From the NCBI GenBank assembly GCA_023376005.1, contig CM042157.1, positions 56,531,221-56,595,220 on the forward strand: DNA of 64,000 nucleotides, written 5' to 3'. The translations under genes and the position numbers were made by a program. The notes below the pieces were generated by a model. That model saw nothing but the letters and a program-made list of their open reading frames with translations. It was not told the DNA's origin and did no database searches. The stretch comes from Doryteuthis pealeii. Its lineage: Eukaryota; Mollusca; Cephalopoda; Myopsida; Loliginidae. Positions 33,552 through 47,015 of the stretch are shown here, one piece after another. Numbering within the stretch: the stretch's first letter is position 1; the number at the start of each line of letters is the position of its first letter.

Positions 33552-33565
33552 TGATATTTTGAACC

Positions 33566-33790
33566 ATGGACGAGATTAAAGAGAATGCATTAAAACAGCT
33601 GATGTCAATCCTGAAAGAAAACTGTTTTGAGAAGTGGAAGGAACACTGGGATAGTGTGGGACATCAAACAGCATCCTTGTGTAGTTCCTATTACACGCAT
33701 AAAAACAATGAAAATTTTAGCAATAAACACGTTGAAAAAATGAAATGGATGTTTGAAGAAATAAATAAAGAGAAGAATGGAAGCAGATGA
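33566..33790 (+). pseudogene. Short ORF, possible transposase-derived remnant
   Basis: A 74-residue frame starts MDEIKENALKQLMSILKENC and continues FEKWKEHWD. The first 31 residues resemble the C-terminal helix region of some mariner transposases (IKEN..K.L..I....F..CFE.WK..W). The rest does not match, and the expected downstream motif is absent. No terminal repeats or splice sites were found. It could equally be a chance frame. The A/T-rich stretch 33800-35560 after it holds poly(T)/(A) tracts, (TA)n at 34489-34512 and no recognisable gene. Confidence 0.3.
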
Positions 33791-35319
33791 AAAGGGAATT
33801 TTACTTGAAATATTTTGGCAGAGGACATAGAAACAAAAGTTGGCAGATGAATAGAGCATTACACTTTCTTTATTGAAAGGGTTTGGGTTTTTTTTTTTTA
33901 TTCTGAGGAACGGGACAAGGATGTGTATTAACAGTTTGTTTTGCTTTGTTTTTTTTTTGTTTTTTTGAAGTTTTTTGTTTTGGACTTTTACATTTTTTTT
34001 TGTTTTAAATTTCTTTTTAAGAATATTGTTCTTTCATTTTTTTTATTTTTTTTTTTATGTTTCTATAATAAATTTTTTATTACAAATCTTTCTTTTTTTT
34101 TTTTTAAATATAGAAAAAAAATTTGGGGATCAGGTTTAACATCCACCACATGCAAATCATCAGTACATTCACAAAAAAAAAAAAAAAAAAAAATTTAAAA
34201 AAAATTCATGATTGAAAAAAAAAAAAATAATAATAATAATAATGACGGCAAGATACTACTTGGAACTCTTTTTTACTCAGTTAAAAAAATAAAAATAAAA
34301 AAGAGAGAGCGCATTCTAATTTACAACTGTTACATGGTTTCCAATATAACATAAAGATTTGACATTTGCAGCTTACAGGGACGATTAAAACAAAAAAAGA
34401 AACTGATAGCTTAAAATCATTTAATATGATTAGAAATGGGAAGGAAATGGGAGAAAAATCAGTGAGGAAGAAAGTAATTCATTGGAATGATATATATATA
34501 TATATATATATACACACTACTGATAAAAATAGTTTTTTAAAAAGCGCCCCCCACCCATTTTAAAAAGAATTGTTCTATGCCTGAATGGCAGAGATAGGTT
34601 TGAAGAATTTAAAAAAAAACAATAATATAACTGGAGCCCAATGCTACTTCACGCTCATTAGACGGGAAAATGTTGCAAGTAGCGGGGGGGGGGATTTAAA
34701 ATGACTGCTTATGCAGTGCTATATATGTCTCCATCCCAACTACACGAATTACTCTTCCAAACAGAAATTAAATTACCAGGTGCAAGGGAGATAACTGAGA
34801 ATTTTTTTTTTGCATAATTATGAGTTTATTGTTGCAATTATTGTTACACCTGATCCACATTTTTCTGATAAGAAAAAACCCAAAAAGAACTGGGCAACAA
34901 AAATACACATACATACGGTTATTTATTTATATATTAGATTTTATTCTCTCTTCTTCCTATCGTCCAGGATGAGCGATAAACAACAAGAGATCTTGATTGT
35001 TGTCTAGTAGAATTAAATCCATTTGCCAGACATTCTATTTCTTTTGTAATAATGATAAAAACCAGGTTATCATTATTACAATCTGATTAAATTCAATCAT
35101 TTGATACATTTCTTTTTAAATAGTTTATGTCTGAAAGAGAAAAAAAAAAGAAGTCTTTTTCATAAGGAAAAACTGAATCTCAACCTTTATGTTGGCGATG
35201 GTGGTGGTGTTGTTTATAATTCTTCTGAAAAGAGGATTATTTAGAAGTAATAGAGATTTCTCGTAGTTTCTTTTTTCTTTTGTATGAAAAAGTCAAGAGA
35301 AAAATCATATACTCACCAT

Positions 35320-35430
35320 AATAGTTCTTACATTTAGTATATAAAATTTATATGTAACAACTATTATGGGACAAATGTAGTAATAATAATTCTTGTTCCA
35401 TAATAGTTGTTAGATTTTCATATACCTAAT
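35320..35430. repeat. Foldback repeat sharing a block with 44555-44620
   Basis: CCATAATAGTTCTTACATTT at the left pairs loosely with TGTAACAACTATTATGG and again with CCATAATAGTTGTTAGATTT at the right. AAATTTATATGTAACAACTA-TTATGGGACA is nearly repeated at 44590-44620. Non-coding. Confidence 0.6.
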
Positions 35431-35564
35431 ATATTCTTATGAGCTTTTATAGAACAAACATTTTATTATAATTTTGGTTATATTACCTTTGACTTCATTA
35501 ATATCTGATTATTCCTTTTATAAGTAAAAACTAAGTCTTCTTTGAAATTAGTCTGAATATATTT

Positions 35565-35855
35565 ACCAACCCCTCCACACAAGCAGGATGTGACACAAGG
35601 TCAATTTATAAAGCAGAGTTTAACAGGATTCAATTCAGAGTTTTCCTTCTCCTAGACTGGTTGCCTAAATAAAGTTAAGGAGCCTAGTCTGCCCTACTAT
35701 TTACCTATAGCTGGATAGAGAATAGTTGGATTCATACTTTTCCCAAGGGTATTAGCACTATGTGAAATGCAAACAGCCTCATCCAGGATTGAACACGGGT
35801 CAATGAATCCATTTCCTACAGCTTTAACCATTACACCATGCACCTCCAGCCTGAA
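35565..35855 (-). repeat. tRNA-like SINE, family A, full length
   Basis: The + view runs ACCAACCCCTCCACACAAGC, AGGATGTGACACAAGGTCAA, GAGTTTAACAGGATTCAATT, CCTTCTCCTAGACTGGTTGC, CTGCCCTACTATTTACCTAT, TCCCAAGGGTATTAGCACTA, CAGGATTGAACACGGGTC and AACCATTACACCATGCACC. The 3' half of another copy in + orientation follows at 35940-36045. Confidence 0.82.
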
Positions 35856-36359
35856 TAGAGACACTCGTAGTATAATCCACAATGAGGCTTTTATATTTCT
35901 CATACCTTTCCCAAGAATATTAATGCTATGAATCAAACTATTTTCCCTCCAGCTAGAGGTAAATAGTAGGGCAGACTGGGCTCTATAATCTTAGTATGGC
36001 AACAGATCTAGCAGGAAAAACCCTCTGAATTTAAACCATTTGTAGACCTGGAGAGGGATGGGCTCTGCTAGACTATTTCTGCCCCCAAGACATGTCACAT
36101 GCATAGTGCCCCCATGATCAGGTTACAGTACCAATGAAAGAGATATATACATATATATTGTATTTCCTGGCCTCAAAGATGATATTTTTCTCACTAGCAA
36201 AATGTCTTGAAAATTTACCCTCTGCTCTATAAGATCAAAAACTTTTTTTTTAAAACTTATTTTTGTCTGTTTATTTTTTTCAAATTTTGGTGAATCCTTG
36301 ATGCTGATCTGTTCAAACTGACAGGAAATAATGGTATTGAATTAATTCTTGTAGGAGAT

Positions 36360-36416
36360 TATATATATATATTATATATATTATATATATATGTGAAAAT
36401 GGAAAAGGAATTGAAT

Positions 36417-36460
<44 letters not shown>
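36360..36460. repeat. (TA)n microsatellite, interrupted
   Basis: Two AT blocks at 36360-36392 and 36420-36459. 36046-36606 otherwise shows nothing recognisable. Confidence 0.9.
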
Positions 36461-36606
36461 GAATTAACTGATTTCTCTTCATATAACTTTTTGTTTAAAA
36501 ATCATATAAGTAGATATTTTCTTCTTTCTTTATAATGTTAAAAAAACTCCCCCCCCCCATCACAGTTTGCCATGTAGTTTAACTGTTTTAGTAAAGAAAA
36601 AAAAAT

Positions 36607-36775
36607 TGTCACCATGCTGAATGCACCAATTCATCCCAGATCACTGAAGTTAAGCAAAGATGATCCTGCTCAGTACTAAGGTGAGTGACCATTAAGGAAC
36701 AGGGGGTTACTGTAAGCAACTGGAGGGCGCCTGTGTGACAGACTAAGCAAAGCTTAGTAAATAAGAACAATTTTG
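36607..36775 (+). repeat. 5S rRNA-derived SINE, copy 2
   Basis: GTCACCATGCTGAATGCACC, then CCAGATCACTGAAGTTAAGC, GATGATCCTGCTCAGTACTA, GAGTGACCATTAAGG and GGTTACTGTAAGC. This matches the 5S gene in order over about 100 nt, including the internal promoter blocks GTTAAGCA and AGTACT..G.GTGACC. A tail ACTAAGCAAAGCTTAGTAAA is shared with copy 1. Confidence 0.78.
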
Positions 36776-36859
36776 TCCTATCATAACTTATTCTATCCTC
36801 TCTCTCTCTCTCCCACTTCTCTCTCTAACTGACTCATCATTCGCATCTTGTCTAAAATT

Positions 36860-38246
36860 ATTGATCTCACCCCTCCCAACTACTAGAGGAAGGGTTGATA
36901 TGTTTTTCTTTTCCAATGCAAGAGGTTTGGGTCAGAAGTTACTCCAAAATAAATTAGATCCATCAGAATTCCCATTTTTGGAGAGCCTCAAGGCAATGAA
37001 TCTGACCCTAACCATTTCAGATGATAGGTGGGGGTTAGGTGTTGCCTGGAGGAAGAAACAATCCTCTTGAATCTAAGTTCATTAAAGCCAAAGCCACATA
37101 CACTATCAGTGCCAACATTTTTATTTAAGATTGAGTTGTCTCCCTTCAGTACCCGGTAAGAACGGCATAACAAGTTGTATTTCAAAAGACTGACCCACCC
37201 CACCTTCCAACCCAGTCCCAACCTATTAGGGATATTAAAAAAAAAAAAATATTTTCAGACAATCCCTCCCTGCCCCTCCCCCAAGCTGAGTAGAGGTAGT
37301 GATTTATTTGAATTTACAAACATTTCATGTTAACACAGCAAACAAACAAAAAAGAAAAGCATTTTGATGGACTTTGAACAAGAAACTAGTGATGACTGAA
37401 ATCAAGTATGGAAGAACACAAGGGACAGAAAAAAAAAATTGTTAAAAAATCTACTGTGGATAGTATGGATTTTACAAGTACCATATTGGTATTATTATTT
37501 TTTTTCAATATATATATTTCTTTTTTTAGTTTAGCCTCACCAAGCAACTATGTTGGATGGAACTTTACATTCTCCCTCCTGCCAGTTTCATTGGTTTTGC
37601 CGATGAATCAATCTCACAAGTGAACGGGGGGTGGGGGTGGGGGGTGAGGATTAAATATTTTGTGAATTCCTGACAAATATGAACAACGTTTGTAGACTCT
37701 TCACCACTGCTATTTGATGATATCGATAAGTTTAATGTATAAGGAAGCATAAGAAAGAAAGATGAAAATGGTTTCATGGGGGAGAGAATCAATTTGCAGA
37801 AGTTCTAAGAATCTTACAGACTCTCAACCCCCCCACACACTATCACCTACTCATGACAACTCAATTACCAAAGATAAAAAATATATTTATTTTTAAAAGT
37901 GTTTTGTTCTTCGTTTTTATTTGTTTTTTGTTTTTAAATGAAGTAAAAACAAAAATAAATAAATCAAACCTGATGCTTTGTGATTACATTTCATTGGATT
38001 ATAAAATAAGGAATTTCTTCTCTAATAATTCTATTATTTTTAATCTCATTAATCAATAATTTGATAATCTCTTATTAATAGTATTCTTATCAATCTCATT
38101 AGTATTATTATTAACTAATAACTAGATACTAATCTTATTATTATTAACCACTATCTTCATTAATCTCAGTATTATTATTATTAATCTCCTTAGTATTATC
38201 AATCAATAATTATTATTATTATTAACCTCTATTACTCAATTAGTAA
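36860..38246. other. Intergenic DNA, no recognised gene
   Basis: A weak relative of the GC-rich Helitron unit lies near 37030-37105 (GTGTTGCCTGGAGG, AAAGCCAAAGCCAC). (ATT)n-rich sequence with runs of TATTATTATTAA occupies 38080-38235. Frames of 60-77 residues lack motifs. Confidence 0.4.
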
Positions 38247-38372
38247 TATAGTCTATTTCAGGGAGCTTAGACAAATAGTCTAAATCTCCCGACTCATCAG
38301 ATGTGAAAAGATTCGCATCTGATGAGTCGGGAGATTTAGACTATTTGTCTAAGCTCCCTGAAATAGACTATA
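38247..38372. mobile_element. Perfect 57-bp-arm palindrome, family P4, copy 1
   Basis: 126 bp. The arms begin TATAGTCTATTTCAGGGAGC and end CCGACTCATCAGATG. They are exact complements around a 12-nt loop TGAAAAGATTCG. A related palindrome is at 56831-57023. Non-coding. Confidence 0.92.
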
Positions 38373-38639
38373 TGTTAAATCTCTAAGTCTTTTGTTATTT
38401 CTTTACTCGTATATATATATATATAACATACATATACACCACAATATATTCCAAGTATAGGATAATAATAAAATAGTATATCTCACCAGAGGAGTGACAT
38501 TGTGAAACTGAGTCATGAGTTTTTAATATATGTCTTATATTTCATACTTGATTTATATATTGTGATATTGGTCTGTCTTTTCGTACATTGAGCGCTGTAA
38601 AGATTTTACATATTAGAAATGCTTTTAGTGTTAAATTTT

Positions 38640-38760
38640 AATCATAATTGTGTGTGTGTATCCTATTGTGTTATAATGGTTAGAAAACTGGTCTTGCAGG
38701 TCTATTGCTACTGAATAGTGAGTCTGATCCTCACTGGATGCTCCACACTTTCAAGCCTTC
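38640..38760 (+). repeat. tRNA-like SINE, family E
   Basis: GTATCCTATTGTGTTATAAT-GGTTAGAAAACTGG, CTTGCAGGTCTATTGCTACT, GAATAGTGAGTCTGATCCTC and ACTGGATGC. Relatives: about 6215-6300 (+) and 53040-53145 (-). The B-box-like GAGTCTGATCCTC is followed by a CACTGGAT 3' arm, so the tRNA cloverleaf order is partly kept. Confidence 0.6.
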
Positions 38761-40593
38761 TCTTAAAAGCCAAGCCATGCTTATAATAAAAATAAAAAAG
38801 GTCTTCATACCTAGGATAGAGAGTGTGTGTGTGTGTGTGTGTGTGCGTACAGATGTATCATCATAAAAATCTTCTGGACAATTTCACTTGATAAAAATGG
38901 ACAAGAGGAATGTGATAATGCATTAAGGGCAAAAATAAAACTTATAAGTTTTAAAATTTTTATCCAATATGTGTTGGGGGGGGGGGGTATAGAAGACGAG
39001 AGTCATTTGAAAAAGCAAGCTTTAAAAAGGACCAGCAGCACCCCCTTCAAACATAATGGAACTGGACCATAGCAAAAAAGAAAAAAAAAAAAAAAAAGAT
39101 TGTCAACAGCCTACTACAAATGAAGTATGTCCTTAAAAAAAAAAAAAGGTGAGAAAGATGTTATCATTGCTATGATAGTTACGTTTATTTGTTTAAAATG
39201 TCAGTGTAGCCATCTTGGGAGAAGTGAGATTGTTCATGGCATAGATTTGATAGGTAAAGAGAGAAAAAAAAAAATCTTCAGAAAAAGGAAAAAAAATTTG
39301 CAAAAGAGGACTGAACTTATTTATGCAATAAAATACAGCAAGTGAAATGTTAATCGGTCATTGATTAACGGCCAAAGAAGATTATTTACCAAGATGGACA
39401 CTTTTAAGAGAGAAGAAAAAAAAGGGGGGGGGTGAGAAAAAAAAAAAAAAAAAAAAGATTATTTACCAAGATGAGAAGAGAAAAAAAGGGAAGAAAAAAA
39501 AAGAAAAAAAAAAGGCTAGAGACATATATCACACATGTACAAGATTTTGTTTTACAAAAGACTATTTTATTGAAATGATAAACAAAAACAAAATTTTTTT
39601 TTCTTCTTTTTCATGATGAAAGCTGGGGAGCTACATCTCATTGCATCAACCTCAAAACATTTTTAACGGAGAGGATGAAAGAAAGGAAGAGGAAGTGAGA
39701 TAAGGGTTAGATCTATCACCAAAGCACCCGCTTTAAATTAAAAATAAAGCAAAGTAACATGAAACAAACAAAACAAAAAAGTCTTAAGTACATAAACTAG
39801 TAAGTTTTTTTTTCTTTTACAGGGAAGTAACTCTAGAGCATTTTTTTTTTTTTGCCTATCATTTTTCATGAAAGACAATTTTTTTTCTCTTTCATTTTTA
39901 AGTTTACCCATTTACATAATTTGACGTTGCAGTAAATATTAGTTTTTCAATTCTCTTTCATAAAATACAATGAATTAAATGTACAATGAGTGAATGAATG
40001 AGCGAGTTAAGAAACAAAAAGAAACATTAACGAAACCGCATTGTCAGTTTTACAAAATGTCAATAATCATTTCCCCAACTTTCAAGATTTTCTAACCTTC
40101 ATAAATCGCAATATTGCAAAGAAGGTTACCTTAGTATTTTTGATAACATTGTCAAAAACGAGAGGAGGAAAAAAAAAACAAAAAAAACTGCAATGAATTA
40201 ATAAATTGGAAAGTTAGTAAAATATTTACAGAGGCCACAGAAATAGTTTAACAATTCCATAGCTGTCAGTTTTTAAAAGCTCTTACCTGTTTTGTTTTTT
40301 TGGAGATGACTTTATTCAAAAAAAAAAAAAAAATCATTGCCACTGTAGTTTCTGTAAATTTTTCATTTAGTTTCTTTTAGAAGCATCAATTTCAATTTAG
40401 TTCATAAAAAAAAAAAAAATTGCAAGTAAATGCTATCAAAAATTTAAGGGTTCTTTTGCAATACGATGTGGGAAAACTTTTTTTTTTTGCACAATATATA
40501 CATTAAGGTCTTCCAATATTAATAATGTACCCAAGTAAAACGTAAAGAGGAGAAAAGGAGCTGGGGTGGGGATAGTTAAACAGACCTAATGAA

Positions 40594-40657
<64 letters not shown>

Positions 40658-40869
40658 CCATATTACTAACTCTAGATGAGACCTTACAGGAAAGCAAAAA
40701 AATTAACAAAATATTTCAAATTAAAAAAATATCAAAGTTGACCAAGTTTAAAGTTGAATAGAGTCAATATTTTGAAATAAAAAAACAAAAAAACAAATCT
40801 ACAATTTAATTTTGTATTTAAGTTTAAATTTTCTTGTATATCTTTTTATACTAGATTTTATTTAATATT

Positions 40870-41390
40870 TTTATAATTGATTATGATTGTAACCGAAACT
40901 ACATCACTTAGTTATTTACATTATATTCTCAATCATTATTAACTAATTATTTAATCTTAATTAGCATCTTATCCATTAACAATGTTTATCAGTCTAGCAG
41001 AGTTAGATTTGCCTCAAAATAGGCCACGATATTAATGTTTAAAATCCTGCAATGTGTGTTATACATTACTAAGAAAGAAAGGTTTTCATAGTATATGGTG
41101 TGAATAATGTCTATACTGGTTTTGTTAAAACCAGGTTTAAAAAATAATTACTTGGTATTATTGATTTAATTGTTTTACTGATATTTATTTTTTCTTATTC
41201 TCAAATTTATTAAAAGCAATCCTATATATAATTTGATATAAAAATCAATTAAAATAAAAAAGTAATCTTATCAAATGCAGTGTTTAGGTTTTTTTTTTGT
41301 CATTCTAATTAAATCTACTTTATTACATTAAAACTGAATATTGATGCCTGGAGTCCACATTTTTGCAATAATAATGGGTCTTTTTCTGTA
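40870..41390 (+). repeat. Diverged Helitron relative
   Basis: Has ATTGTAACCGAAACTACATC, AAATCCTGCAATGTGTG, AATAATTACTTGGTATTATT-GATT and, near the end, TTTATTACATTAAAACTGAA followed by a hairpin-like GATGCCTGGAGTCCAC. This order parallels the three young Helitrons but the ends are not intact. A sibling copy is at 42294-42730. Confidence 0.6.
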
Positions 41391-41489
41391 ACTTCGGTGA
41401 CGATGAGAGTGTAGTCTGTGTATACATATATAGCAATAGCATAATCTTTACAGATCACTGCTGTCCCTCACAATCCTATAACCCCACCA

Positions 41490-41680
41490 CCAGAACCTTT
41501 CCTCTCATGAGCCCTCAAATGACTCATCAAACCAGCTGCAGAGCCACAAAGTTTGATGCAAATATGACAGGAAGGACGTCCTTCTCATTGTATCAGATGA
41601 TAAAATTTGATGCTTATGCACCACCATATGTCTCTTAAGACCAGAAGCTGATTTACAGATTGCACAAGACATTGTTTGTT
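41490..41680 (-). pseudogene. LINE C-terminal zinc-finger remnant
   Basis: On the - strand one frame reads CAICKSASGLKRHMVVH, a C2H2-type finger. After a frameshift a second reads CHICIKLCGSAAGLMSHLRA-HERKG. Paired fingers with (A/S)xGLxxHxxxH are typical of the C-termini of non-LTR retrotransposon polyproteins. There is no open frame covering both. A host zinc-finger gene is less likely because of the frameshift and repeat context. Confidence 0.65.
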
Positions 41681-41714
41681 CCTGGAGTTTGTATGAAGTG
41701 TATACACACACACA

Positions 41715-41975
41715 CACAAACTCCTCCACACGAGTAGGATGTAGCTCAAGGTTAATTTTTTTTAAAGTGGAGTTTAACAGGTTTGAATTCAGAGTTTTCC
41801 ATCACCTAAACTGGTTTCCATTCCATGGTTAAAGAGCCCAGTCGACCCTACTATTTACCCATAACTGGAGAGAGAACAATTGGATGCATATGTTTTCCCA
41901 AAAGTATTAATGCAATGTGAAATGCAAACATTATCATACAAGATTCAAATTTGATAAAGTTCATTTGCAACTATG
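41715..41975 (-). repeat. tRNA-like SINE, family A
   Basis: The + view has AAACTCCTCCACACGAGTAG, GGATGTAGCTCAAGGTTAAT, GGAGTTTAACAGGTTTGAAT, GGTTAAAGAGCCCAGTCGAC and CAAAAGTATTAATGCAATGT. The head is decayed. Confidence 0.76.
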
Positions 41976-42293
41976 ATGAGAATTTAAAGGTGTCCCTTAC
42001 ACAAGATCAAATTGGTAATCCCAGTATTTTTAAGAGTCTCTAAACAACTCTCATATATATCATAAAATAATAGCTATATATATATATATATATATTTATC
42101 TGTCTGTAATTTTGTAATCATTTTTGAGGAAGGGACAAATTTTATATTCTTCAAAATTACTGTGGCACTTCCATGAATACAAATACTTCACAGACTCTAG
42201 ACACAGTCTACACATAAATAATACCTTGAGTTTTTTTATTTTATTTATTTTTTTATAATAACTGTTATATATTTGCTACATAATTATATCTCT

Positions 42294-42730
42294 TCTTATA
42301 ATGGAGATTCAGTGACACCGTGTCTGTAATCGAAACTATGTCAGTGCTTATGTCACAATACCCTCAGGAATTGCATAAGTTTATCAATGAGTATTTAATT
42401 TATAGCCAGAATCATTAATACATAGAATTGAATAAATTTTATTTATTAGCAAGATCTATGAAAATCTGAGATTTGCCTTAAAACAGCACATATTAGTGTG
42501 TTTAAAATCCTGCAATGTGTCATATTTCACTAAGAAATAAAGGTTTACATAATATATGGTGTGGTTAATTTGCATACTGATTTTAACAAAACTGGGTTTA
42601 ATAAATAATTACTTGGTATTATTGATCTCAACCGTTTTATTCTACAGTGTATTCTCAATCCTATGAATGATTTTAAATAGAAACCAATTAAATGCTTGCA
42701 TACATATTTCATACATTACAACTCACCATT
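42294..42730 (+). repeat. Diverged Helitron relative, 5' end preserved
   Basis: TCTTCTTATAATGGAGATTC starts it. TCTGTAATCGAAACTATGTC, AAATCCTGCAATGTGTCATA and AATAATTACTTGGTATTATT-GAT follow. No CTAG end with hairpin was found. Confidence 0.6.
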
Positions 42731-43271
42731 AACACAGATTCCATCAGAAATTTAGATTTACCAATGGAAACCCAGGTCTGCTGAAGATCAGAGTGTATTA
42801 TTTATATACTCTACTTATTAAATAAATGTCATTATTCCAATATCTTTGATTCAGGCAAGTCAAAGCTACAAAGAATTTAAGAAATTTGCAAAATTAAGTT
42901 TTTTTTTAATTCTTCATAAAATACAATGAATTAAATGTACAATATGAGAATGAATGAATGAGTTAAACAAAAAAGAAACATTACCGAAACCATATTGGTA
43001 ATAGTCACAGTGTGGGTGGGTGTATATATAACTATGCATTGACATCCTACTGGGAAATGTTTTATTCACTTATATGTTCACTGTTTATAGCAACAAACAT
43101 TAAAACCAGATATGATTGTTCTTTGAACTACTAATTGCCCAGAAAAATGAGGGCGACATCAGATATTACATTTCTATAGGATAGAATTGATCTTAGGCTT
43201 TTTAAAAAAAATCCCTTTTATCATTTGGGGGATGTAAGTTGGCAAATACCGTATCAGTTATGATTGTGCAC

Positions 43272-43308
<37 letters not shown>

Positions 43309-43585
43309 AGGGGATGAAATTAAACAGTTGCCTTTTTGAGAGTGGGCAGGAATTCTTAAGTGCTCACCTGTTGCCACTATTTTGGGACTCACACTTGAAG
43401 ATTTTACTTCCACTCTTGGCACTGAACCTCTCTCCTATCATTACTGGGTGTTTGACCATTTCAATATTTTTTCAACTAATAGTTAATTTGATTTGAAGTT
43501 TTAATGGAGAGCTAAAAAGCATTTTTTAAAAATTGTAATTTTTTAATTACTCAAATTAGTTACTATTTGATTTTTTTTTTTTTTT

Positions 43586-43625
<40 letters not shown>

Positions 43626-44698
43626 AGTAGTTAAATTTAAAACAAACAATTTTCTTTTAATCTTTATCAGATTTTAACAAGATGAACTAGATGTTACAAC
43701 TCTGGAAATTTTAAAAAAATGTCCGAGTCTCTGTTAGTGTAGTCTGAGTACAGGTACTTTCGATCATCTTAAAAAAAATAAAAAATAAAAAAATGAAAAG
43801 CTAAATCCTTGTCTAATGTTCTATTAAACATTTCTACCATAAAATTGCTACCTAAACACACATCAGATTGTGTGTTTATGTGTGTGTGTGATTTAACAAC
43901 ATAATTAAAATCTCAAATTTTGGTTTCTGGCTTGGAAATGTTCAACTAAGCGTCTCATATGGTTAAACAAAGAAAAAAAAATTGCTTTGATTACATAATG
44001 AACACTCATTAGACAAAAAAAAAAAAAGTGGAAATAAGTTCTTGGGTCATAGGAGTAACAGCAAAAAATGGGAAGGCCATCGTGTTGACCGCTTGTTCAG
44101 TTTATGAGAGATGGGGTGAGGAGAAGGATTTGTTGAATTATAGTAAAATGAAGACAATCTTTTATTTAAGAATAAATCTTTTTTTATTAATATCAAATTG
44201 TTATATCCAAGTTTGGGATTGAAATATAATATAGCATTAAATATCTTTAAGTTAATAGAGACCCCTGCCCTGCCACAAAAAAATGGATATATTTTTTTAT
44301 TTTTTTTTTTTAAATAGTTGGTCAACTTTTAATATTAAATGAAATATTTTTGGTTGCATAAAAGAAGTGGGTTGGTAACACGTTTCTTAAGGAAAATATT
44401 TTTTTATCAGTCTATGTATACACAACAAGGAAGACTGAGAGAGTGTGTGTGTGTGTGTGCACATGTGTATTTTCTGAAAACAAAATATAGACAAGCAGAA
44501 AAGATCAAGGGTATTTGCACAAATCCCAATTTAAAAAAACAACAATTACCTCTGTTTCATAATGGTCGCTACATCTACTGCATGAAATTTACATGCAAAT
44601 GTAACAACTATTATGGGACAGGGGTATTATTATTTAACGATTAGTTTGAGTAAATAAAAAAATAAGTGTCATTTTTTGTTATGAATCAACACGAGTAC

Positions 44699-44732
<34 letters not shown>

Positions 44733-45376
44733 ATAATGAAGATGGTGGTAGAGAATTTTTTTTTTTTTTTTAAATTTAATTGATTTACAAAAATTAAATA
44801 AATGATAGATGAAAACTAAAAACACACACACACTCACACACAAAAATCAATTTAATGTTGTGAGGAATTAAAAAAAAAAAACAAAAAAAAAACAATTAAA
44901 AAATGGCACCCGTTTCTTTTCATACCACTGCCACCACTGTTAAGGAAGTGATATTATTCAGGCTGAACTTTATGGATTTTACAAGAATGGAACAATCATT
45001 ATTTGTTGCTTGTACAGCATGAAAAGTTAAATTTGTTTTAACACACAGAAAAGAATTATATAAAAATGTAATAATTATATTCACCATCCAGATGAAACTT
45101 TTTTCTTTTTAACTGAATGGTTAAAAAAAAAAAAAATCATGTTTTCAGCTAGCTACAATTTGCCCATATTTCATTAAGATATCAAGTTAGGGTCAATAGC
45201 TGGTTTGTAATTTGAAGACTTTACTATCACTGTTGAGTGAGAGAGAAAAGAGAAAGAGAAAGCAAATGACTGAAACTTACTCTTAATGTCTAATATATAT
45301 ATATATATATTTGTACAATACCAAATGAAGAAAATGACTGGAACTTTTACCTGGATGGTGAATATAAGTATTACAT

Positions 45377-45416
<40 letters not shown>

Positions 45417-46984
45417 TAGATGGACTATTCTGTACAAGCACTTAGATTTTTTTTTTTTTTTTTTTTTTTAAATCTTGTAACAAGCCTCACTAACCTAGCA
45501 GGTATGATAGGTTTTTATTTTTTGTAATTTTGAGCCTATTTTATACCACTGCTTTTATGCTACAAGAGAGGAAAATATCTATAACAATTAGATAAGTGAT
45601 GGAGTGTGAGTGAACAGGTAACAAGGATATAAAAGTTGGGGGGTCGATTCTCATTGGGTGCCCCAAACTCCTGACCTTGTGCCAAACTCAACTTTGTAAA
45701 TGATTTAAAAGCAAATGTATTTTTTTTAAAGTGATAGAAAAAAAGGGAAGGGGAAGGGAGAGGAAGAAATAAAAAATTAAAAAATATATCAACAGATAGT
45801 AACACATACACACCTGTACACATTCTTAAATGTATGAGATTTTAAAAGGTAGACAAATGCATTATAAAATGCATTTAAAAAGCGTTAACTGAGAGACTCA
45901 CCAAGATTCTGACACAACTTCACTTGAACTCATACCTGCTACGCTTACATATCAATATGTATATTTAAAAAGAAATATGAGCAATACAAATTCCAATAGA
46001 AAAAGCAATGTGGTGGTGGTGGTGGTGGTGGTAGTAGTATATTGCACTACACTTCTCCCGTCACAATTAAACTTATTGAATGGTGTCTAAAATGGGAGCA
46101 GAAACTTCAGTCTTTCTGGATATGTTGTATATATGAATAAACAACAGTTCAAACATTCTTATTCTCTTTGAATTCTAACACACGAGTTGGGAAATAAAAT
46201 AGAAGTGATTTTTAATGCTAACTGAAATTAGGAGATAAGAGTTATCTTTCTTGGATTTTTAATTCATTTTTTGGCTAAAATTTGAATTATATATACTCAA
46301 GAATCATGCAACTTTCTGAGACCTTTATTTTAGCCTAATATTAGAAGGGTGGCATCATACACGAGATACACTTTGCGTGTGTGTGTAAATATTTGGCCAT
46401 GGCTAGACAATTTCTAGCTGCAAAAGGCAACAAAGTGCTTGTCAGCAGGGCAGGATTTACCTATTTATGGTCCCTCGGCCAAACTCAGTGGGCCCTATAT
46501 CTGTGACCCACCTGAAAACTACCCCACCAGTTGAAGAACACTATGATCCTATACTTATTGTACATGGACCCTACTATGCAAATTGGTAAATCCAACCCTG
46601 ATTCTAAGGAAGCAAGATTCTTTCGTTTTGGTTTTTTCTGGGACGACAAATCAAACTTAAAACTTTAAAAATAAAAAAAATGTTTACACCACCTGACTAT
46701 AGATAGTTCATTAGTCTTTTTTTCTTTTTTTTTTTATTATTATTATACAGTAATATTAGTAAGAAATGCTTATTTTTCAATTGAGCATATAGAATGTCTA
46801 TAGTGGGCAATGAAGGTAAGAAAGACTTGGCTAAGAATTAAATGTAGCAATGATGGTGGTGGTGGTGAGGATGTAATAGCAGTACAAGTGATCTTGATTT
46901 ATCTTAGATTTTTTTCTTTTTTTTTTTTTTTAAAACATTGTTGGGAGGGAAAATCTATTCACCATCACTAATTGTCAATATTAC

Positions 46985-47015
<31 letters not shown>

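Noticed and set aside
41505..41729. Host C2H2 zinc-finger gene
   Set aside because: Two fingers lie in different frames with a repeat-rich context; this is better explained as a LINE C-terminal remnant.
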